Assembly (NCBI RefSeq): GCF_001427665.1
Contig: NZ_LMHC01000022.1
Span: 213,090 to 277,089, forward strand
Origin: Caulobacter sp. Root655
Lineage (GTDB): Bacteria; Pseudomonadota; Alphaproteobacteria; Caulobacterales; Caulobacteraceae
Direction of reading: 5' to 3'
Length of the DNA: 64,000 bases
Below the pieces are notes generated by a model, which was not told where the DNA came from, did no database searches, and saw nothing but the letters and a program-made list of their open reading frames with translations. Of this stretch, positions 18,360 to 24,985 are shown piece by piece (within the stretch, counting starts at the first letter, position 1; each line of letters opens with the position of its first letter). Both the position numbers and the translations under genes were made by a program.

Positions 18360-18386
18360 ATGAGTGGGGCGCAATCGCGCATCTAA
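18360..18386 (+). CDS. Possible 8-codon leader peptide
   Basis: ATG at 18360 follows an almost ideal ribosome binding site (AAAAGGAGAGAGGAAGG). The frame (M-S-G-A-Q-S-R-I, stop TAA) ends 12 bp before the next start codon. The sequence ATCGCGCATCT within it is identical to half of the upstream operator. It could couple or attenuate translation of the following gene. The ribosome binding site may instead have served an ancestral, longer start for that gene. Confidence 0.35.
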   Translation: MSGAQSRI

Positions 18387-18398
18387 AGGGTTTCACTC

Positions 18399-18869
18399 AT
18401 GAAAATTGCCTCTTTCTGGTCTCCGCCGTCGAGCGACTGGCGCCTGCCTGCTGAACTTGTTGAGCTGATCTATGCCGAAATCTTCCGCCCCATCACCGCG
18501 GAACATCGCGGGAAGTTCTTCCACAATGTCCTGCAGCGAAGGATCCAAGCACTGGGAATTTCGCTCGCCTACGAAGCTCACCTCGAGTTCCCGACGCCCT
18601 ACCTAGACCAAAATCGGTCCGGGCGGGTGGACGTCATCTGGAACGCGCCACCGGGCGGACGTTCGATCGCGTTCGAGATCGACAGCTGGTGGCGGAAGAA
18701 GTCTCTCAAGAAGCTGATCCACATGTCGGCAACCCACCAGCCGGTTTCGATTTACTACGGCAAGGCCATGGTTCCGACGCCGGCGCCGGACTCGGAGCTG
18801 CGCAAGATCCATGTCGTGAGGGCCGATCCCAATCGTATCGGCGAATTCGCCAAGACTGGCCGCTGCTGA
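18399..18869 (+). CDS. PD-(D/E)XK-like nuclease-fold protein, unknown function
   Basis: 156 residues. The central part (GRVDVIWNAPPGGRSIAFEI followed by D, W and KKSLKKL) has the spacing of the restriction-endonuclease fold: an acidic residue in one strand, then an E-x-D/K motif in the next strand, then a basic helix. Here the last catalytic position is Asp rather than Lys, so activity is uncertain. There is no signal peptide. It stands divergently to the HipA fusion and shares a half-operator with it, which suggests a joint module. I do not know the family, and the fold assignment is from motif spacing only. Confidence 0.5.
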   Translation: MKIASFWSPPSSDWRLPAELVELIYAEIFRPITAEHRGKFFHNVLQRRIQALGISLAYEAHLEFPTPYLDQNRSGRVDVIWNAPPGGRSIAFEIDSWWRKKSLKKLIHMSATHQPVSIYYGKAMVPTPAPDSELRKIHVVRADPNRIGEFAKTGRC

Positions 18870-19044
18870 GCGCTCGTTCGGCCTTGGGCCCAGTTCGACA
18901 CGCTCGGGCGCTTCCATCGTTTTCCACTTCAGACCGACGGTTGGCTTTGCGCTAGGCGCGACGAGGCGGCGAGCTGCACCTCGCTGAGCCCCCCCTCTTT
19001 GCTGGCTCCCTCGGTCGCTCCCTTTCAGTTCCATCGAGGACATC

Positions 19045-19251
19045 ATGAAACCCGATCCCACCTATTTCGACACCGCCGAATACGAAGAGATCCTGATCGA
19101 TGCTGGCATGCCCTACGAGCAGGCGCGCGCGATGCGGATCGTGCTGGTCCGCGCGCTGATGCAAGCCACCGGCAAGGATCCCGGCGACTACGGGCTCACG
19201 CGCAGGCTCGCGCCGGTCAGAACCAGCCTGCCGACATCCCTGCTTCCGTAG
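19045..19251 (+). CDS. Small protein of unknown function
   Basis: 68 residues from an ATG with a GAGGA ribosome binding site (19035-19039). The N-terminal 50 residues look helical (YFDTAEYEEILIDAGMPYE, QARAMRIVLVRALMQATGK), with a basic unstructured tail. There is no signal or membrane segment. No family is recognised. It is the last supported gene before the AT-rich segment and tRNA fragment, so it may belong to the integrated element. Confidence 0.45.
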   Translation: MKPDPTYFDTAEYEEILIDAGMPYEQARAMRIVLVRALMQATGKDPGDYGLTRRLAPVRTSLPTSLLP

Positions 19252-19640
19252 TCAGGGTTCCCGCCGTGTTCGTGAGGAGGTTGTCGACGTGCAATCTCCT
19301 CACGGCATGCCAATGCACGCACGTCCGAAAATGCAGCGCTCGCGTGGGCGCTGCGGAGAATAGTCTGTCCGCGACGTCGGCGGCGGCGCGGCATCGGCTA
19401 TTCGCTTGTGGCTACGCCCACGACGGGCCTGGGCTCGATCTCAACCACCTTCTCCATCGGCGCGGACTACACCCTGGGAGGGCGTGTAATTCCTGTGGAG
19501 TCAGCGTCCGAAATCCCGCCGAGCCTCTCCCAAAAGATCTTGCTTAAGGAGGAATTTACCCTAATGTTGGAATACGATCCGCTAATAAGCACATAACCTA
19601 AGAACAAATTAGAATTATCTTTCAAAATCAACATCAAACA
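19252..19640. other. Intergenic, AT-rich towards the tRNA fragment
   Basis: 389 bases with no supported gene. A 9-bp inverted repeat (19271-19279 with 19296-19304) could end the preceding transcript. The last 100 bases (about 19540-19640) are strikingly AT-rich compared with the rest of the window, and they abut the truncated tRNA exactly where its D-arm should be. This looks like the terminus of an integrated element. Confidence 0.5.
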
Positions 19641-19699
19641 CGGACTTAAAATCCGTCGGCCGCAAGGCCTTGCCGGTTCGACCCCGGCCGCCCGCACCA
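19641..19699 (+). tRNA. 3' portion of tRNA-Leu(TAA); probable attachment-site duplicate
   Basis: From the anticodon arm onward the sequence is a good tRNA-Leu: anticodon stem-loop GGACTTAAAATCC (anticodon TAA), long variable arm (CGGCCGCAAGGCC), T-arm GCCGGTTCGACCCCGGC, acceptor 3' strand CGCCCGC and ACCA. The 5' acceptor strand (expected GCGGGCG) and D-arm are absent: the preceding 100 bases are AT-rich and unrelated. Tyrosine integrases duplicate exactly this kind of tRNA 3' segment, so this is likely the distal attachment site of an element lying to the left, with the intact tRNA outside the window. No integrase gene is in view. Confidence 0.75.
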
Positions 19700-19701
19700 G
19701 T

Positions 19702-20127
19702 CTAGGACCGGCCCGCGCGCCGCTTTCCCCACCAGGCCTGCGCCACCCCCACCGCCAGGGCGACCAGCTGGGCGTCGCTCCACAGGTAGTAGGCGGAGAA
19801 GAAGGCCCACTGTTTCAGGGTCATGTCGGTCATGAAGACCACGTGGGTCAGCACCACCAGCAGCTGGAACGCCGCCATGAACAGGATCCACAGCGGACGG
19901 TCGAAGACGGCGAAGCCTATCAGCACCAGCAGGTAGACGAGATCGACGGTGAAGATGCCCCACTGCACCGCGTCGTTGTCGGGTCCGTGGACCACCGCCG
20001 ACAGCATCCAGGCGGCGATGGTGGCCACCGCCACCAGGCGTTCGAAGCGGCGGCCCAGCAACAGGGCCAGGGCGCAGACCGCGAACATGGCCAGAGTGGC
20101 CAGCTGGGTAGGCAGGATGTTGATCAT
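19702..20127 (-). CDS. Integral membrane protein of unknown function
   Basis: 141 residues with about four or five hydrophobic helices (LATLAMFAVCALALLLG, LVAVATIAAWMLSAVVHG, FTVDLVYLLVLIGFAVF, LWILFMAAFQLLVVLTHVVF, then a weaker C-terminal one near residue 125). The basic C-terminal tail is short. No catalytic motif is evident. It is the first gene after the tRNA fragment and its composition matches the chromosomal background. I do not recognise the family. Confidence 0.65.
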   Translation of the reverse strand: MINILPTQLATLAMFAVCALALLLGRRFERLVAVATIAAWMLSAVVHGPDNDAVQWGIFTVDLVYLLVLIGFAVFDRPLWILFMAAFQLLVVLTHVVFMTDMTLKQWAFFSAYYLWSDAQLVALAVGVAQAWWGKRRAGRS

Positions 20128-20239
20128 GTCGGCCCCGGTTTGGAGACCGACATGTTTCGCAAAAACCCGGCGCGGGAAAGGGGCCTCCCGCGTCCTGGCG
20201 CGAAAAGCCCCGACCGCCCATTGCCTAGGCGCTTGTGGC

Positions 20240-20593
20240 CTAGGCGCTCTTGGTCACCTCGCGCAGGTGGGCGGCCTGGCCGCGCGGCCCGTCGACATCG
20301 GACTTGTCGCCGTTCCCGACCATGGTCACGCGGCGCAGGCCGATCTGGTCCTTGGCGTCGTTGAGGGCGCCGTGGGCGGCGACCAGCGAGCGGCGCACGC
20401 CGGCCAGGGCCGAGGCGGCCTCCAGCACGTGATCGACGGCCGCCTGGCCGACGGTGGCGGCGACCCGGGCCTGCAGCCGGGCGCGCGGCATGGCGGAGAT
20501 CAGCTCCCCCATCAGCACCAGGGTGTTGTCGACGGCCTCCTCGGTGGTGAACAGCTGGGTGGCAAGGGTCTGGGCGGCGATGCGACGGTCCAT
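20240..20593 (-). CDS. Conserved-looking small protein of unknown function
   Basis: 117 residues, largely helical and rich in alanine (RIAAQTLATQLFTTEEAVDN, LVLMGELISAMPRARLQARV, DHVLEAASALAGVRRSLVAA). A flexible charged C-terminus follows. No signal peptide or membrane segment is present. The pattern resembles cytoplasmic helical-bundle proteins. The gene stands alone, 112 nt from the membrane-protein gene on the same strand. The function is not deducible. Confidence 0.55.
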   Translation of the reverse strand: MDRRIAAQTLATQLFTTEEAVDNTLVLMGELISAMPRARLQARVAATVGQAAVDHVLEAASALAGVRRSLVAAHGALNDAKDQIGLRRVTMVGNGDKSDVDGPRGQAAHLREVTKSA

Positions 20594-20688
20594 GCGAGTT
20601 TCTCCCCCCGCGCCGTGGAAGGCGCGTGATTGCAGCGTGAAATGGAATGGGATGGAGCGCCCGGCGGCGCCCCTTTTCCGATGGGCGG

Positions 20689-21516
20689 TCAGCCGTAGCG
20701 CAGGGTCTGGATCAGGTGGGCCACCTGGCGGGCGCTGAGCAGGCCGCCGACCAGCAAGGCGCAGGCGACGGCGATGACCAGGACCAGCAGCAGCCGGAGC
20801 GCGGGGTTCAGGGCATGGGCGAGCCCTCCCCCGGGGTTTGCGCCAGGCTCAGACGGAAGTCCTCGTCCAGCACCGTGGCCGCGATGACCAGGATCTCGCG
20901 CAGCACCATCTCCGGCGGTTTCGGCAAGGCCTCCTTGCGGACCGCCGAGACCAGGTCGCGAACGATCGGCCCAAGTTCCTTCGGCGCCAGGTCCAGCAGT
21001 TGCCGCTCCAGTTCCGGCCAGGCGAAGGCCGGCATCGGCGGGCGGACCTCCAGCGTCGGCCAGTCTCGGATGAAGGCGTCGGACGCGTCCCGGATCTGGC
21101 GCGCCTTCTGGACCACCAGGGCCATGCGGTGGGCCGCCAGGCTGGTCACGCCGTCGTCCGTCGGTAGGCTGGGCTTGCTCACGGGTGTCCGCCTCGCTGT
21201 AGGAGACGGCAGGAGAGGGTGACGGCGCCAAGCGTGACAGTCCCATTGAGTCGCTGTGGGATTCGATCCCATAGCGGGGCCCAAAGCCGCCCCCATGATC
21301 CTGGTCGTGCGCCGCCAGCATCCGCGCCGCGGCGCGCCGACCGTTGACGCCCAGCTTGCGGCAGGCGCTCTCGACCAGGGCGTCGGCCCGCGATTTGGAG
21401 ACCCCCATCAGCGGCCCGATCTCCTTGGACAGCCGGTGCTGGCTGACCAGCCGCAGGGCCTCGCGTTCGCGTTTTGTCAGCAGTTCGACGCTGGGAACGG
21501 AGGGAGGCCTGTCCAT
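20689..21516 (-). CDS. LuxR-type HTH protein, possibly with a C-terminal membrane anchor
   Basis: The N-terminal 75 residues are a clear LuxR/GerE DNA-binding domain (LLTKREREALRLVSQHRLSK, EIGPLMGVSKSRADALVESA, RKLGVNGRRAAARML). The frame stays open for 275 codons and ends in a transmembrane segment (ALRLLLVLVIAVACALLVGG) of the kind found at the C-terminus of a LuxR-HTH family in Caulobacter and Sphingomonas relatives. The middle of the frame (residues about 112-236) is Gly/Pro/Arg-rich and looks like a shadow of the overlapping gene at 20808-21182. Either the HTH and anchor are now separate proteins or the linker is read in two frames. The HTH part is certain; the end of the gene is not. 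Confidence 0.6.
   Translation of the reverse strand: MDRPPSVPSVELLTKREREALRLVSQHRLSKEIGPLMGVSKSRADALVESACRKLGVNGRRAAARMLAAHDQDHGGGFGPRYGIESHSDSMGLSRLAPSPSPAVSYSEADTREQAQPTDGRRRDQPGGPPHGPGGPEGAPDPGRVRRLHPRLADAGGPPADAGLRLAGTGAATAGPGAEGTWADRSRPGLGGPQGGLAETAGDGAARDPGHRGHGAGRGLPSEPGANPGGGLAHALNPALRLLLVLVIAVACALLVGGLLSARQVAHLIQTLRYG
20808..21182 (-). CDS. 124-residue protein overlapping the LuxR-type frame, unknown function
   Basis: It starts at GTG 21182 and overlaps the frame of 20689-21516 throughout its length. The sequence looks like a genuine helical protein (LAAHRMALVVQKARQIRDAS, WPELERQLLDLAPKELGPIV, EMVLREILVIAATVLDEDF). The neighbouring frame is low-complexity over the same stretch. Its stop codon falls just before the transmembrane segment encoded in the other frame. 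No family is recognised; a cytoplasmic partner of the HTH protein is a guess. Confidence 0.5.
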   Translation of the reverse strand: MSKPSLPTDDGVTSLAAHRMALVVQKARQIRDASDAFIRDWPTLEVRPPMPAFAWPELERQLLDLAPKELGPIVRDLVSAVRKEALPKPPEMVLREILVIAATVLDEDFRLSLAQTPGEGSPMP

Positions 21517-21597
21517 GACGCCCGAAAGCTAGCTGGTCGCGAACGCCCCACGCGCCGCGCACCCCGCAAGAATGCATTGCGGCTGACGAAGGCCAAG

Positions 21598-21629
21598 CCG
21601 ATACTTCAGAATCGCTGCTTCAGTATCGG
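21598..21629. promoter_or_regulatory. Palindromic operator upstream of the XRE regulator
   Basis: CCGATACT (21598-21605) and AGTATCGG (21622-21629) form a perfect inverted repeat with a 16-bp spacer that also carries CTTCAG twice. It ends 9 bp before the start of the plus-strand XRE-family regulator and 82 bp upstream of the divergent LuxR-type gene. It is probably the autoregulatory site of the XRE protein. Confidence 0.55.
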
Positions 21630-21638
21630 ATCCAGGCC

Positions 21639-22016
21639 TTGACCACGCCCACCGGTCCCGACCCCATCGACGTCGCCGTCGGCACCCGCATCCGGGTCCA
21701 GCGCCGCCACCTGAAAATCAGCCAGGACGAGCTGGCCCAGGTCCTGGGCCTGACCTTCCAGCAGGTGCAGAAGTACGAGCGCGGGACCAATCGGGTCTCG
21801 GCCTCGATGCTGGTGCGCATCGCCGCCAAGCTGCAGACCACGGTCGGCAGCCTGGTGGGCGAAGACATGGTCGCCGAGCACGACATGGCGATGCTGACGG
21901 CGCTGTCGACGCCCGGCGCGATCGAACTTCTGCAGGCCTATGGCCAGGCGACGCCCAGGGCGCGCAAGGCCATGCTGGGGATGGCCAAGGCGCTGGTCGA
22001 GCCGGAGGGGGACTAA
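21639..22016 (+). CDS. XRE-family helix-turn-helix regulator
   Basis: 125 residues. Residues about 12-68 form the Cro/C1-type HTH (GTRIRVQRRHLKISQDELAQ, VLGLTFQQVQKYERGTNRVS). The C-terminal half is a helical region (GAIELLQAYGQATPRARKAM) resembling the short alphaproteobacterial XRE regulators. The only sensible start is TTG at 21639; no ATG precedes the HTH. This rare start, placed right behind a palindromic operator, suggests low, autoregulated expression. Targets are unknown. Confidence 0.8.
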   Translation: MTTPTGPDPIDVAVGTRIRVQRRHLKISQDELAQVLGLTFQQVQKYERGTNRVSASMLVRIAAKLQTTVGSLVGEDMVAEHDMAMLTALSTPGAIELLQAYGQATPRARKAMLGMAKALVEPEGD

Positions 22017-22033
22017 GGTCCCGCACCCACGCT

Positions 22034-22129
22034 CGTCATCCCCCGACTCGTTCGGGGGACCCAAGCCGAGCTGACCGATATCCTTCGATCCAATCCGCTT
22101 GGGTCCCCCGCATAAAGCGGGGGATGACG
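22034..22129. repeat. Palindromic intergenic repeat (GTCATCCCCC type)
   Basis: CGTCATCCCCCG at 22034-22045 is complementary to 22118-22129, and the inner GGGGGACCCAAGC/GCTTGGGTCCCCC arms pair as well, giving a long cruciform between two convergent genes. It belongs to the dispersed GC-rich palindromes seen at many positions in the window. It probably acts as a bidirectional transcription stop. Confidence 0.7.
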
Positions 22130-22155
22130 ACCGTTTGTGGTGAGCAGGGGGATTG

Positions 22156-22935
22156 TTAAGTCCCCTCCGGCATCCGCTCGATTCCCTTGACGCCAACCTC
22201 GGTCAACGCCGCGACCAGTTCCTCCACCGCCGCGTCGACCTGGGCCGGATCGCGGCCGCGGATCACCAGGCTGGCGCCATAGAGGTCGGGCGGGGCGAAG
22301 AACGGGTAGCTGCCGATCGACAGGTCCGGATGAGCCTTGGCCACGGCCTCCAGCGGCGCGGCGATCGTGCCCTCGCCGGTGCCGGTGACCCGGACGGTCC
22401 GGCTGATCACCACCGCTCCGGTGCGCAGGCGCGGGCCGACGTCGCCCAGCATGCCGCGCATGATGGCCGGCACCCCGGCCAGCACGAAGACGTTGCCGAT
22501 CTGGAAGCCGGGCGGCCCCTGGACCGGGTTCTTCACCAGCGTCCCGCCCTCGGGCACGTGGGCCATGCGCCGGCGGGCGGCGTTGGGCTCGCCCCAGCGC
22601 TCGCGCAGCAGGGCCATGATCTCGGGATGCTCGGGCGCGGTGACGCCGAACGCCTTGGCCACCGAGTCGGCGGTGATGTCGTCGTGGGTGGGGCCGATGC
22701 CGCCGGTGGTGATCACGTAGTCGTAGCGGTGGCGCAGGGCGTTGACCGCGTCGACGATCTCCTGCTCGACGTCGGGCACGATCCGCACCTCGCAGACGTC
22801 GACGCCGTAGGCCGCCAGGTACTTGGCGATGGCGTTGAGGTTCACGTCCTGGGTCCGGCCCGAGAGGATCTCGTCGCCGATGATCAGAACCGCCGCCGTC
22901 ACGCGCTCGCCCCCGCTGGCTTGGGTAGCCGTCAT
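22156..22935 (-). CDS. CinA N-terminal-like / molybdopterin-binding-fold protein
   Basis: 259 residues, comprising only the MoCF-type domain and the following COG1058 region; the CinA C-terminal amidase domain is absent. Motifs: [36 protein letters not shown] and [15 protein letters not shown]. Proteins of this short type act on nucleotide derivatives (ADP-ribose or FAD-type pyrophosphatase activity is reported for full-length CinA). It is divergent from sfsA, with only 51 bp between the two starts. An in-frame GTG at residue 12 is an alternative start. Confidence 0.82.
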   Translation of the reverse strand: MTATQASGGERVTAAVLIIGDEILSGRTQDVNLNAIAKYLAAYGVDVCEVRIVPDVEQEIVDAVNALRHRYDYVITTGGIGPTHDDITADSVAKAFGVTAPEHPEIMALLRERWGEPNAARRRMAHVPEGGTLVKNPVQGPPGFQIGNVFVLAGVPAIMRGMLGDVGPRLRTGAVVISRTVRVTGTGEGTIAAPLEAVAKAHPDLSIGSYPFFAPPDLYGASLVIRGRDPAQVDAAVEELVAALTEVGVKGIERMPEGT

Positions 22936-22986
22936 CGTTCTGATCCCCTACATCCGCATCTGGTCTCCGTCCGACTTAAGGCCCCC

Positions 22987-23694
22987 ATGCTCCTCCCGCA
23001 ACCGATGGTGCGCGGCGTCATCGTCCAGCGCTACAAGCGCTTCTTCGTCGATATGGTGCTGGACGACGGGCGGGCGATCACCGCCCATTGTCCGAATCCC
23101 GGCGCGATGCTGGGCGTCAACCTGCCGGGCCAGGGGGCTTGGGTGTCGTGGTCGGGCGATCCCAAGCGGAAGCTGCCGTGGACGCTGCAACTGGTCGAGG
23201 CGAACAACGGCCTGGTCGGCGTCAACACCATGCTGCCCAACAAGCTGGTGGCCGAGGCCCTGGCGGCCGGCGCGATCCCCGAACTGGCCGGTTACGCCAC
23301 CGTGCGGCCGGAGGTGAAGTACGCCGAGGCCAGCCGGGTCGACTTCCTGCTGACCCATCCGGACCGCCCGTCCTGCTGGCTGGAGGTCAAGAATGTGCAT
23401 CTCTCGCGAACCCCACCCCTGGCCGAGTTCCCCGACTGCGTGGCGGCGCGCTCGACGCGGCATCTGGGGGATCTGGCGGCCATGGTGGCGCGGGGCGATC
23501 GGGCCGTGGCCCTGTTCGTCGTGCAACGTGAGGATTGCGACAGGTTCAGCGCCTGCGCCGACCTCGACCCGGCTTTCGCCAAGGCGTTGGAAAAGGTCGC
23601 CAACGTCGGCGTGGAAGTATTGATCTACAAATGCAAAATGGGCGCAGATGCAATTCGCATCACCACTCGTATTCCGTGGCTGCGCGCGACGTGA
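22987..23694 (+). CDS. sfsA: SfsA-family nuclease-like protein with replaced C-terminus
   Basis: 235 residues, normal SfsA length: an N-terminal OB-like part ([30 protein letters not shown]) and a PD-(D/E)XK-like core ([28 protein letters not shown]). SfsA binds DNA and was first linked to sugar fermentation; its true role is unclear. I start at ATG 22987; the long upstream extension is antisense to the CinA-like gene. The last 50 residues ([20 protein letters not shown]) have a diverged twin at 24785-24975, beyond two inserted genes. So the 3' end appears to have come in with those genes by recombination at a shared 22-base block. Confidence 0.88.
   Translation: MLLPQPMVRGVIVQRYKRFFVDMVLDDGRAITAHCPNPGAMLGVNLPGQGAWVSWSGDPKRKLPWTLQLVEANNGLVGVNTMLPNKLVAEALAAGAIPELAGYATVRPEVKYAEASRVDFLLTHPDRPSCWLEVKNVHLSRTPPLAEFPDCVAARSTRHLGDLAAMVARGDRAVALFVVQREDCDRFSACADLDPAFAKALEKVANVGVEVLIYKCKMGADAIRITTRIPWLRAT
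23551..23572 (+). repeat. Direct repeat flanking the inserted cassette, left copy
   Basis: GCCTGCGCCGACCTCGACCCGG, matched 20/22 by 24820-24841. Both copies encode ACADLDP of the SfsA C-terminus. They mark the homologous segment through which the cassette-bearing DNA could have recombined into sfsA. Confidence 0.7.
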
Positions 23695-23710
23695 CCTATT
23701 GGGGGGCGAT

Positions 23711-24217
23711 GTGGACGCGAACGAGTTCGAACTGCCAGATGCCATCACGGACCTACTAACCGCGCGAAACAAGCTCCGGGAACGCTACCTGGCTCTCGGT
23801 TTGACGTTCACTTTGGACGGCAATCTCGTCGGCGATATTGGCGAGGCGGTCGCTGCGGAACTGTTCGGGATCAAGCTGACTCGACGGTGCGGCGTCGGCG
23901 TTGATGGACACGCGCCGGATGGGCGCACGGTTCAGGTCAAAGCTAGTGGTTCCAACCTCGGCCCAGCCTTCCGCTTCATCGAGACCCGCGCCGATCATCT
24001 GCTGTTCTTCAGCTTCGATTTCGAAACCTGCAAAGGAACGGTGACCTTCAACGGACCCGAGAAAATCGCTATCGCGATGCTCCCCGAAACCTGGACCAAC
24101 CAACGCTCTGTGACGCTGGGGGGCATCCGTCGAGCTAACGCAGTTGTCAGCGACGCAGACCGATTGCCTCTGTTTCGCTATGACGATCTAGCCTGTCATG
24201 CCCCCGATAAGGCCTGA
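23711..24217 (+). CDS. Nuclease-fold protein with QVK motif (DUF6998-like), cassette gene 1
   Basis: 168 residues from GTG 23711, 16 nt behind the sfsA stop. Helical N-terminus, then GDIGEAVAAELFGIKLTRRC, GVDGHAPDGRTVQVKAS and FRFIETRADHLLFFSFDFET. The Glu in GEAVAAE, an Asp in the DGR turn and Q-V-K give the E...D-x(n)-QxK pattern of the restriction-endonuclease fold, and the layout resembles DUF6998 proteins as I recall them. Its GC content is clearly lower than sfsA and map on either side, so it is probably acquired. It is followed after 12 nt by a HEPN-motif gene. A nucleic-acid-cleaving defence effector is the working guess. Confidence 0.65.
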   Translation: MDANEFELPDAITDLLTARNKLRERYLALGLTFTLDGNLVGDIGEAVAAELFGIKLTRRCGVGVDGHAPDGRTVQVKASGSNLGPAFRFIETRADHLLFFSFDFETCKGTVTFNGPEKIAIAMLPETWTNQRSVTLGGIRRANAVVSDADRLPLFRYDDLACHAPDKA

Positions 24218-24229
24218 GGGAGCAAGCCC

Positions 24230-24784
24230 TTGTCCGCACCCGATGACTATGACGACGATGATGATGACGACGATTGGCCCATGCAGTGGGCCGATCCTGC
24301 AATCAGGCAGGACTACGAGGCTGCTCTTGGGCGACTCATCCTGGCACACAACGATGTGGATGTGCATTTGACGGAGTTGATTGCCTGCTGCTTGAGGCGG
24401 CTAGGCAATCCGCCTGCTCTGGAGCGTCTTGCTCATGGTATGTTCGCTAAGCGGCTGGAGAATCTCGAAATCCTCCAGGCCCTTCCGGTTCAACTGAACC
24501 TCAATGGAATGGACATTGCGAACCTGCGGCGACTCAACAACCTCCGCAATGTCGTCGCGCATGGGCATTTTGAGCAAGACCCGTTTGGAGGTGAATATAC
24601 GCTGCTGTCCAACCGGGAGCGCAGGAGCGATTTTCCCACCGAGCGCCTGAACGAGATCACCGAAGAACTGAACGCAGAGGCGCGATCCCTACATGCTAAC
24701 ACCGCGTTCTACGACGCCTTGGTAGATTTAATCTTGCCCGACCTGGCCTCGGACAGCGAGGGGCCTGCTGAGACCATGACTTAA
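24230..24784 (+). CDS. HEPN-motif protein with acidic N-terminus, cassette gene 2
   Basis: 184 residues from TTG 24230, behind GAGGGAG; no ATG is better placed. It begins with a run of Asp residues ([12 protein letters not shown]). A helical bundle follows: [36 protein letters not shown] and [16 protein letters not shown]. The string R-N-V-V-A-H matches the RX4-6H motif of HEPN ribonucleases, at the right place after a long helix. HEPN proteins are commonly toxins or antiviral RNases. The gene sits 12 nt behind the QVK nuclease-like gene, and both are lower in GC than the surroundings. This supports a two-protein unit, unproven and not matched to a named system. Confidence 0.65.
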   Translation: MSAPDDYDDDDDDDDWPMQWADPAIRQDYEAALGRLILAHNDVDVHLTELIACCLRRLGNPPALERLAHGMFAKRLENLEILQALPVQLNLNGMDIANLRRLNNLRNVVAHGHFEQDPFGGEYTLLSNRERRSDFPTERLNEITEELNAEARSLHANTAFYDALVDLILPDLASDSEGPAETMT

Positions 24785-24975
24785 CCGGGGACTTGGCCGC
24801 ATTCCCCGAAGGCTTCGCCGCCTGCGCCGACCTGGATCCGGTCTACGCCAAGGGTTTGCGCGACGCGGCTGCGGCGGGCGTTGAAGTTCTGTGCTATCGT
24901 TGCGACATAAGCCCCGAAGAGATCCGCCTGTCGCGCCGCATTGCATGGCGAGACGCGCCGACCGTTACAGCCTGA
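24785..24975 (+). pseudogene. Displaced original 3' end of sfsA
   Basis: The frame from about 24791 ([20 protein letters not shown], then [20 protein letters not shown]) aligns with the C-terminus of the SfsA protein at 22987-23694 ([33 protein letters not shown]). It has no start of its own beyond a TTG. It lies 10 bp before map and keeps the high GC of the chromosome. It is the remnant left when an incoming 3' end plus two genes replaced the native one. Confidence 0.8.
24820..24841 (+). repeat. Direct repeat flanking the inserted cassette, right copy
   Basis: GCCTGCGCCGACCTGGATCCGG, matched 20/22 by 23551-23572; see that entry. The distance between the copies is 1269 bp, which is the size of the replacement. 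Confidence 0.7.
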
Positions 24976-24985
24976 GCAGACCGCC

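Larger units (their letters stand above)
18026..18398. other. Divergent control region between the HipA fusion and the nuclease-fold gene
   Basis: 373 bases. It holds two operators (18029-18057 and 18084-18112), a 12-bp hairpin (18131-18161), a half-operator (18374-18384) and a possible 8-codon leader peptide (18360-18386). The stretch 18165-18340 shows no recognisable feature. Confidence 0.6.

Noticed and set aside
19271-19304. 9-bp inverted repeat as terminator
   Set aside because: The loop is 16 bases and no T-run follows; too weak to list as a terminator.
19408-19596. 62-codon open frame before the tRNA fragment
   Set aside because: No ribosome binding site, composition changes from GC-rich to AT-rich inside it, and no recognisable product.
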